A DNA stretch of 64,000 bases from Streptomyces sclerotialus (lineage in GTDB: Bacteria > Actinomycetota > Actinomycetes > Streptomycetales > Streptomycetaceae), in assembly GCA_000719105.1 (NCBI GenBank), contig JODX01000001.1, positions 822,693-886,692 of the forward strand, given 5' to 3'. The notes beneath the pieces were generated by a model. The model saw only the letters and a program-made list of their open reading frames with translations, made no database searches and had not been told where the DNA came from. Position 1 is the first letter of the stretch. Each line of letters starts with the position of its first letter. Below, in pieces: positions 58,652 through 64,000 of this stretch. The position numbers and the translations under genes are program-made.

Positions 58652-58745
58652 CTGCGGCGTCCGGAGGCGGAACGGCACCGTGAGGCACCGTGCCGGAACG
58701 GCCGCTCGTATGCGACGGCCGCGGGCCCGCGACGGGCCACCGGGC

Positions 58746-59105
58746 TCACCGGGACAGGGCGTCCCGTACCGCATCCTCCGTGCGGGCCACCACCGCGCTG
58801 CCGTCGTCGGCGGTGATGATCGGCCGCTGGATGAGCTTCGGGTGCTCGGCGAGGGCCCGCACCCACCGGTCCCGGGAGCCGGCGTCACGGGGCCACTCCT
58901 TCAGCCCGAGCTCCTTCGCGGCGGCCTCCTGGGTGCGGGTGATGTCCCACGGTTCCAGTCCGAGGCGCTCGAGCACGTCCCTGATCTCGTCCTCGCCCGG
59001 TACGTCCTCCAGATAGCGGCGCACGGTGTACTCGGCGCCCTCCGCGTCCAGCAGACTGATCGCGCTGCGGCACTTGGAACAGGCCGGATTGATCCAGATC
59101 TCCAT
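58746..59105 (-). CDS. ArsC/Spx-family thioredoxin-fold protein
   Basis: A 119-residue protein. The N-terminal MEIWINPACSKCRSAISLLDAEGAEYTVRRYLEDVPG is that of the ArsC family, with Cys10 and Cys13 (CSKC) giving a CxxC redox pair. The C-terminal HPKLIQRPII is the Arg-containing substrate loop. It could be a glutaredoxin-type arsenate reductase or an uncharacterised YffB-like protein; no other ars gene is near. Confidence 0.85.
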   Translation of the reverse strand: MEIWINPACSKCRSAISLLDAEGAEYTVRRYLEDVPGEDEIRDVLERLGLEPWDITRTQEAAAKELGLKEWPRDAGSRDRWVRALAEHPKLIQRPIITADDGSAVVARTEDAVRDALSR

Positions 59106-59267
59106 GCCCACACGGTACGCGAGACCTCGTTCTCCACCTCTGTCACACCACCCCCAAACCCCCTCTGGCCAGGGGCGATTGTCAGTGGGGGGCGGTAAAA
59201 TCGAAGCAGTGTTCAAGGGAGTTGCCGGGGTTCCGGACGACTGCCTGACCGCGACAGGAGGATGCCT

Positions 59268-59576
59268 GTGCCCGCTGCCGCACTCAAGCCGCTGCCCACC
59301 CAGTCCACGGCCAAGAGGCCGGTCCTGCTCGACCTTCCGTACGCACCCGTCGAGAAGAGCCCGCTGCCGCCGGGCCGCCCCCGCGAGTGGTACGTCACCC
59401 ACAACCGCCGCCTGAAGGCGATGCGCCTCGCGATCGCCCTGCTGGACTCCGGCGTGTACGTCCCGAACCAGGCCCGCAACGACATCATCCGAGACACGGC
59501 CCAGCTCATCGGCGTCCACCCGCCGTCGGACACGACCTGCCACATGGTCCGGGCCCTGATGCGCTACAGCCGCTGA
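59268..59576 (+). CDS. Small conserved Streptomyces protein
   Basis: A 102-residue soluble protein: a Pro-rich N-terminus, then a basic helical part (REWYVTHNRRLKAMRLAIALLDSGVY... DIIRDTAQLIGVHPPSDTTCHMVRALMRYSR). AGGAGG at 59256-59261 touches the ATG at 59262 but is well spaced to GTG 59268, so the GTG is chosen. I recognise no domain; function unknown. A terminator follows. Confidence 0.72.
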   Translation: MPAAALKPLPTQSTAKRPVLLDLPYAPVEKSPLPPGRPREWYVTHNRRLKAMRLAIALLDSGVYVPNQARNDIIRDTAQLIGVHPPSDTTCHMVRALMRYSR

Positions 59577-59936
59577 GGGAACCGGCCGCCACACGGTCGT
59601 ACGGTGCCGTCCGTCCCCCCGGGGGCGGACGGCACCGCCGTGTCCGGGGCGGGCGGGGAGGAAGGGACTCCGTCACTCGGTGTCAGTGCTTCCACGGCCG
59701 GACGCCCGCCAACGCGGAGCAGAATGCCGCTAATTCGGGTGCGCATTCGGTTCCGGAGCGAGCATCCTGGACAGACGAGGCCCAGCTGCCAGGCATCGTT
59801 TCCGCAGGACAGGCGCCACTTCCCCGGAAGCGGGACTACTCTCTACGCACCGACGGCCGACCGCCCGAACCCCCGGCACCTGTCAGCTGACCCATCTGTA
59901 CGCTCAGTCATCGTCATGCCCGAGAGGAGGTCCGTC
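59577..59936. other. 360-bp intergenic region with a terminator
   Basis: The first 60 bp hold the stem-loop listed separately. The rest should carry the promoter of the small membrane protein at 59937. ORFs crossing it have no ribosome site. Confidence 0.45.
59603..59636 (+). terminator. Terminator after the small conserved gene
   Basis: GGTGCCGTCCG (59603-59613) pairs with CGGACGGCACC (59626-59636) around a C/G-rich loop, 26 bp after the stop. Confidence 0.8.
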
Positions 59937-60296
59937 ATGGAGACCTTGCTCCTCACCGCGATCGTCGTCCTGGTCGTCCTGGGCTTCGGCAACAACGCCA
60001 TCTGGCTCGCCGCGATCGCCCTGCTCCTCCTCTACCTCAGGTACGGCACCGGTGCACGATCGAACACGTCCTCGAGCGGCGGTGGCGGTGGTGGCGGCGG
60101 TGGCGGTGGAGGCGGCGGCTCGTCGGCGAACCTGCCGCCCACCTACCGCGCCTACCGTGAGCGCCGCGACCGTGAGGCGAAGTGGCAGCGGCGCTACCGC
60201 CGTGACCGGCCCTTCGAGGCCCGCCGTCAGGCGCGCGAGAAGGTCCGCGACAGGGCCCTCGAGAAGCGCTACGAGAAACGGGAAGGCATCGAGTGA
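59937..60296 (+). CDS. Small membrane protein with poly-glycine linker
   Basis: A 119-residue protein. Residues 1-40 form two short hydrophobic segments (METLLLTAIVVLVVLGFGNNAIWLAAIALLLLYLRYG). A run of 14 glycines and serines (about 55-72) leads to a strongly basic, Arg-rich helical C-terminus (YRERRDREAKWQRRYRRDR... EKRYEKREGIE). GAGAGGAGG 7 bases before ATG 59937 fixes the start. The basic tail could bind nucleic acid or acidic lipid at the membrane; function unknown. Confidence 0.75.
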   Translation: METLLLTAIVVLVVLGFGNNAIWLAAIALLLLYLRYGTGARSNTSSSGGGGGGGGGGGGGGSSANLPPTYRAYRERRDREAKWQRRYRRDRPFEARRQAREKVRDRALEKRYEKREGIE

Positions 60297-60305
60297 GATG
60301 AGAAC

Positions 60306-60349
60306 GACGGAGCCCCGTCACCGCCCGGGGGCGGTGACGGGGCTCCGTC
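60306..60349. terminator. Strong bidirectional terminator
   Basis: A perfect 20-bp stem (60306-60325 with 60330-60349, outer bases GACGGAGCCC) around a 4-base loop, 10 bp after the membrane protein stop. Its symmetry suggests it once served a convergent gene whose tail may remain at 60386-60469. Confidence 0.92.
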
Positions 60350-60385
60350 CGGCTACCGGGCCCGGCGTCTGCCGGACCGGTCGGC

Positions 60386-60469
60386 TCACACGTCGAAGAA
60401 GTGACGTTCTGGCTCGGCTACCTCAGGGAACTGGGTGCGATGTGGCCCTGACCAGTCCAGACGCTGTTG
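60386..60469 (-). pseudogene. Possible 3' remnant of a lost convergent gene
   Basis: The minus-strand frame ending TGA at 60386-60388 is open for 27 codons (ending AEPERHFFDV) back to a stop at 60470-60472, with no start codon. Its position just beyond a bidirectional terminator is where a convergent gene should end. I recognise no family, so this is weakly supported. Confidence 0.3.
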
Positions 60470-60652
60470 TTATCTGTCGTCCTTGGTCGTTGTTGGCCGC
60501 CCTGGGACGGCCCACGGACGGCCCAGCGCCAGCGGAGCACATGGGCCCCTGAGGGCAGCACTCCTGGAAGTAAGTTGCGGGCGGTAACAACGGCACTGGC
60601 TAGCACACCCTCCTGCCGTCAAGCCGGACAGCACCCTTCGACCCCTTAGACG
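60470..60652. other. Flank between gene remnant and insertion sequence
   Basis: About 180 bp without a gene. It contains two GACGGCCCA units 10 bp apart (60507 and 60517 area) and the left target duplication of the IS4 element (60643-60652). Confidence 0.4.
60643..60652. repeat. Left target-site duplication of the IS4 element
   Basis: CCCTTAGACG here matches CCCTTAGAAG at 63897-63906 in 9 of 10 bases, directly outside the terminal repeats. IS4-family elements usually make 10-12-bp duplications. Confidence 0.75.
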
Positions 60653-60665
60653 CAATGCTGTTGCT

Positions 60666-62046
60666 TTATGAGCTCGCGGGTTGAGGCCGTTGAATGCGGA
60701 CGGCTCGGGAGCCGGCGAGGGTGGGCTGTGGCCAGGTGCGGTGTTCGGCCCGTTTGAGCCGGTAGTTGGACATCTTGCGTTTGACGACGCGGGGCTGGCT
60801 GCGCAGGCGTCTGACCGGCAGGAGCCGTTCCAGCAGGTCGGCCTGGAGATGGACCAGGGCTCTGACCAGGTGGTCAGGGGGAAAAGCTGCCCAGCGTTCC
60901 GGTCACGCTGCGCCGGGCGGAGCGCAGGGTCTCGGTGAAGGAGATCCGGTCGGGGTCCAGGTGCTGGGTGGCGGCCGTTCTCCACATCAGCTCGCGCAGG
61001 GCCCGGTGGACCAGCAGGTGCGCCCAGATCTGCTGCACCACGCCGTCCGGGGTCTTGCTGCTGAGTACGACATGGGCACCCCGCTGGTGGGTCTTGAGCT
61101 CGGCGAAGACCGCCTCCACCTCCCAGCGCTCGTGGTAGAGCGCGGCCAGCTGCCGGGCCGGATACCGGCGGGCGTCCAGCAGGCTGGTCACCAGCCGGTA
61201 CTCCGCGGCCGCCCGGCCGGTGCCGGTCAGCCGGTAGGCCACCACCCGGACGGATACCGGATCGCTGCGGGCGGGATCGGTGCAGGCATGAATGCGCGCC
61301 AGCCAGGACCCGTCCCGCAGCATGCGGTCGACGGGCAGCACGCGGTTGGCGGGCACCCGCCACAGCAGGTCGGCGCCGGTGGCAGTGAAGGCCCGCCACA
61401 GGGGCACGCCGAGGAACTCGCGGTCGGCCAGCACCAGCTGGCCGGGCCCGCAGGAGCGGGGCAGGCGGCCGACCAGGGTGACCTCCCCGGTGCGGCAGCC
61501 GGCCAGCTCCGCGTCCAGCACCAGATGCGTGCCGGTCTCCACCAGGCAGGCCATCCGCACCTGCGGAAACGAGCTCCGGTCCGGGCCGCGGCCGTTGCCC
61601 GGGCGGCCGAAGGCGGCCTCGTTGGCCGGTGTGTCGGCGACGTCCCAGCAGGTGCCGTCCACGGCCAGCAGCCGCAGTCCCCGCCAGAACGCCCCCGGCG
61701 TTTCCTCAGTGGCCATCGGTTTGGCGGTGGTGGTGAACAGCACCCGCAGCGGCTCGGTCCCCAGCCGTTGCCGGGCCCTGAACAGGGACGACCTCGCCGG
61801 GATGTGCCAGTCGGCCAGCAGCCCCAGGCCCCGCAGGCCCTCGACCAGGTGCCGCATGACCTCGAGATACGGAGCCGGTGAGAACAGGGCCAGTCCGAGC
61901 ACGAAGTAGACCACCAGCCGGGCCGGCAGCAGACGCTTTCGTCGCTCCGCCCGGCCGCAGGCGGCCACCACCCGATCGACAAGTCCCGGCGGATACACCC
62001 AGGTCAGCAGCCCCAGACCCGATAACTCAGACACACTCGCAGGCAT
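60666..62046 (-). pseudogene. IS4-family transposase with +1 frameshift near the C-terminus
   Basis: From ATG 62046 the frame encodes an IS4 DDE transposase: LLAVDGTCWDVADT (first Asp), LVLADREFLG (second Asp) and the YHERWEVEAVFAELK signature with the catalytic Glu. It stops at 60874-60876 just after LGSFSP. Homologous sequence continues in the next frame (PDHLVRALVHLQADLLERLLPV... RVVKRKMSNYRLKR) to a TAA at 60666-60668. The shift falls in a TTTTCCCCC run. Either the gene is broken or the shift is programmed; the catalytic residues are all upstream of it. Confidence 0.82.
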
Positions 62047-62100
62047 CCGCACCACCCCCGGCGGCTCTGCCAAGCAGCGTACGCCTGCAAGTTAAAGCAA

Positions 62101-62105
62101 CGGCA
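62101..62105. repeat. Left target duplication (CGGCA) of the IS1182 element
   Basis: CGGCA directly precedes the left terminal repeat and recurs directly after the right one (63889-63893). It is part of the IS4 right terminal repeat. Confidence 0.85.
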
Positions 62106-63888
62106 TGACTCTGTTGGCGATCTTGTGGGTGATCAAGCGGTGACGAGTCCTGCGGCTGCGCACAACCTGCGGAAGTCGGTGTCCCGGCGTGAAGCGGTCG
62201 GTGCGGTGTCGAACCAGTCCGCGAGGCGGGTGAAGTTGCAGGCCATGGCGGTCAGCACGTGCTGGACGTGGGTGCGGGCGAGCCCGCGGTAGCGGCTTCT
62301 GCGCAGGCCGCAGGTGCGGACCGCCTGGGACAGCGTGGCCTCGATGCCGGCACGAATGGCATACCGCCGCTGCCATTGCGGATCCCGCTGCTCGAGCCGG
62401 TTGCGCGTCTGGATCTCGTGCAGGGACTGACGGGGCAGCAGGGCGAGGGCCCGTGGCCGCTCGGTCGAGTCGGTGCACTGGGCCCGGACCGGACAGGCCA
62501 GGCAGTCTTTCTTGGCGAACCGGATCTGGATGTAGTCGTGCCCGCCGATTCGCAGCGGCCGCCATGCCCGGCTGACCGCGCCCTGCGGGCAGGTGGCCTG
62601 CCGGGTGTCCCAGTCGATGGTGAAGGCCGTCTTGTCGAAGCCCTGCCCGGCCTTGGCCTGGTGGCTGTGGTCGGCGGCGAGCGGACCGAGCAGGGTGATG
62701 CCGTGGACCTGTTGGGCCCGTTCGACCTGGGCGGGGGTGAGGTAGGCGGTGTCCACGACGTGCTCGGCCGGGGCCAGCCGACGGGCGGCCAGGTCGTCGT
62801 GGATCACCTCGGTCAGCTGCCCGTCCTGGACGGGGGCGATGGTGGTGGCCACGTGGACAACCACGTGCGGTGAGCTCTGGTCGCAGGTCTCGGTGACGTG
62901 GACGCGATAGCCGCTCCAGGCGGCGTCCCGCTTGACGCAGTAGTGCGCGTCGGTGTCGTAGGGCGAGTCGAAACGCAGTGCGGCCGGAGGCAGGGCGGTG
63001 CCCTCCCGCCAGCGCAGACGCCCTTCGGCGTCCCAGTAGAACTGGTGGAGCCAGACCTGCCGCAGGATCTCCACCTGCGGCAGGAAGCGCAGCCGGGCCG
63101 GGGCATCGGCCGCCCAGGCGGCGGTAAGAATCTTCTGCCCGTCCCGGCCAAACTCCTCGGCCCGGGCCACCGCACCCGGCTTGCCGCCGGGCACCTTCCC
63201 GATCTCGACCTTCCGGCCGTAGCGTTTGCCCCACTCCGGTTCGAGCAAGGGCGTCAGCCAGCCGGCATCGCATGCCGAGAGCTCCTCGAGGGCCGCCCGC
63301 ACGCTCTCGCCCGCCAGCTCCAGCCGGCTCAACCGCCGCACTGACGCCAGCACATGGGTGGCATCAGTGCGCTGCCGCCCCCGGCCTTTCAGCAACCCAG
63401 CCTCTACCAGGCAGTCGAGCATCATCTGCAGCAGCCGGTCCGCCCGGTCGTGCTCGGCCAGTCGGGCACGGAACTCGCTGAGCACGGAGTAGTGGAAGCC
63501 GGTGTCCTCCAGTTCCAGGCCGAGCGCGTACTTGAAATCGATCCGCAGCCGCACCGCATCCGCGGCCTGCCGGTCCGTGAGGTCTTCGGTGAACTGCAAG
63601 ACGCTGACCAGCGCCAGCTGCGACGCCGACAATGACGGACAGCCGTTGACCGGATACCAGCCGGCGAAATTCTCGTCCTCGAACAACTCTCCCAGCCGGT
63701 CCCTGACCAGCATCGCGGGCGCCCCCTTCGGACAGCTCGCCCATGCCGTCTTCCTGGTCCTGACCGGAATGCCCGTGCTCTTTCGCGGACGCAGCGACAC
63801 GGCCCTCACCCCCTGGCTCGGCCCTCGACCACCATGGCACCGAACCAAGCAGTCCGCCTCGACTACCACAAGATCGCCAACAGAGTCA
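62106..63888 (-). mobile_element. IS1182-family insertion sequence
   Basis: A 1,783-bp element bounded by 23-bp perfect inverted repeats (62106-62128 and 63866-63888, beginning TGACTCTGTTGGCGAT). It carries one intact transposase gene and is flanked by CGGCA duplications. Identical terminal repeats and an intact gene suggest recent insertion. Confidence 0.92.
62133..63800 (-). CDS. IS1182-family transposase
   Basis: A 555-residue DDE transposase. The N-terminal DUF772-like region is MLVRDRLGELFEDENFAGWYPVNGCPSLSASQLALVSVLQFTEDLTDRQAADAVRLRIDFKYALGL. The catalytic part includes GRQRTDATHVLASVRRL, LRFDSPYDTDAHYCVKRDAAWSGYRVHVTETCD and EHVVDTAYLT. A Cys cluster (KKDCLACPVRAQC) and GIEATLSQAVRTCGLRRSRYRGLARTHVQHVLTAMACNFTRL follow. 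GTG 63800 has GAGGG upstream; earlier in-frame starts are possible. The frame is intact. Confidence 0.93.
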   Translation of the reverse strand: MSLRPRKSTGIPVRTRKTAWASCPKGAPAMLVRDRLGELFEDENFAGWYPVNGCPSLSASQLALVSVLQFTEDLTDRQAADAVRLRIDFKYALGLELEDTGFHYSVLSEFRARLAEHDRADRLLQMMLDCLVEAGLLKGRGRQRTDATHVLASVRRLSRLELAGESVRAALEELSACDAGWLTPLLEPEWGKRYGRKVEIGKVPGGKPGAVARAEEFGRDGQKILTAAWAADAPARLRFLPQVEILRQVWLHQFYWDAEGRLRWREGTALPPAALRFDSPYDTDAHYCVKRDAAWSGYRVHVTETCDQSSPHVVVHVATTIAPVQDGQLTEVIHDDLAARRLAPAEHVVDTAYLTPAQVERAQQVHGITLLGPLAADHSHQAKAGQGFDKTAFTIDWDTRQATCPQGAVSRAWRPLRIGGHDYIQIRFAKKDCLACPVRAQCTDSTERPRALALLPRQSLHEIQTRNRLEQRDPQWQRRYAIRAGIEATLSQAVRTCGLRRSRYRGLARTHVQHVLTAMACNFTRLADWFDTAPTASRRDTDFRRLCAAAGLVTA

Positions 63889-63906
63889 CGGCATTGCCCT
63901 TAGAAG
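63889..63906. repeat. Right target duplications of both insertion sequences
   Basis: CGGCA (63889-63893) is the IS1182 duplication. After three bases that complete the IS4 end (TTG, 63894-63896) comes CCCTTAGAAG (63897-63906), the IS4 duplication. Nothing recognisable follows to the window end (63907-64000). Confidence 0.8.
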
Positions 63907-64000
63907 CCGTTGTCTTTCCGAGAGTGCGGGTGTGTTTCCGCTGGTCAGGTGTAGGGGTGGTGTTTCGGCGGGAGGGACGGGTTGTTGTGTCGTCTCTTCG

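Larger units (their letters stand above)
60653..63896 (-). mobile_element. IS4-family insertion sequence, interrupted by an IS1182-family element
   Basis: The left end CAATGCTGTTGCTTTA (60653-60668) and the right end, rejoined across the inserted element (62093-62105 plus 63894-63896), form 16-bp inverted repeats with one mismatch. Without the insert the element is about 1,456 bp, normal for IS4. It encodes one transposase on the minus strand (62046-60666, frameshifted). Flanking 10-bp near-direct repeats support transposition. Confidence 0.85.

Noticed and set aside
60860..60900. Programmed frameshift as the default reading of the IS4 transposase
   Set aside because: IS4 members normally have a single ORF. 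A broken copy is simpler, so it is listed as a pseudogene.

Overview
The window is chromosomal DNA from a Streptomyces-type actinomycete. The evidence is very high GC, GC-rich third codon positions, short overlapping operons with AGGAGG-type ribosome sites, many GAF/ANTAR, RsbU/RsbW/STAS and DUF397 regulators, a SARP regulator, a MalEFG locus without its own ATPase, and both a class I and a class II (GlnII) glutamine synthetase. No rRNA, tRNA or CRISPR array was seen.

Layout. 1-2.4 kb: tail of a sialidase-like secreted protein, an F420:NADP reductase, a small membrane protein and an M50 protease. 2.5-8 kb: a large AfsR-type SARP regulator beside a DrrA/DrrB-like ABC exporter; the exporter promoter carries six heptamers at 11-12 bp spacing, the form of a SARP operator. 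8-12 kb: panB, a membrane EEP-fold hydrolase, a 15-bp minisatellite and an MFS exporter. 12-14.4 kb: three GAF/ANTAR-type regulators. 14.5-21.9 kb: nadE, DUF305 and DUF3105 proteins, an nsrR/hmp nitric-oxide pair, a GlnA2-like glutamine synthetase-family ligase and a VOC protein.

21.9-25.5 kb is an accessory island between the VOC gene and glnE. It is flanked by two diverged copies of the glnE promoter and first codons. It holds an RsbW-like ATPase, an XRE/DUF5753 regulator with its DUF397 partner, a transposase relic, a frameshifted HAD hydrolase and a STAS protein lacking the phosphorylatable serine. 25.5-29.4 kb: glnE and a PAP2 membrane phosphatase.

29.5-43.9 kb is a starch and maltodextrin locus: malR, malEFG, a GH13 alpha-glucosidase, a secreted alpha-amylase with CBM20 and a 1,797-residue double-GH13 amylase-pullulanase. 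The two secreted enzymes cut starch outside the cell, MalEFG imports the maltodextrins (ATPase elsewhere, probably MsiK), the cytoplasmic glucosidase releases glucose, and MalR is the likely repressor.

44-56.4 kb: an RsbU-like phosphatase with a degenerate receiver, a tautomerase, a TetR regulator with a clear operator, a GH89 alpha-N-acetylglucosaminidase, a lipoprotein, a DUF1996 protein, a two-component system, an epimerase and GlnRII. 56.4-60.3 kb: a DUF6891-like protein, glnII with a recognisable GlnR box, an ArsC-like protein and two small proteins. The window ends in a nested pair of insertion sequences: an IS4-family element with 16-bp terminal repeats and 10-bp target duplications, whose right terminal repeat is interrupted by an IS1182-family element flanked by CGGCA duplications.
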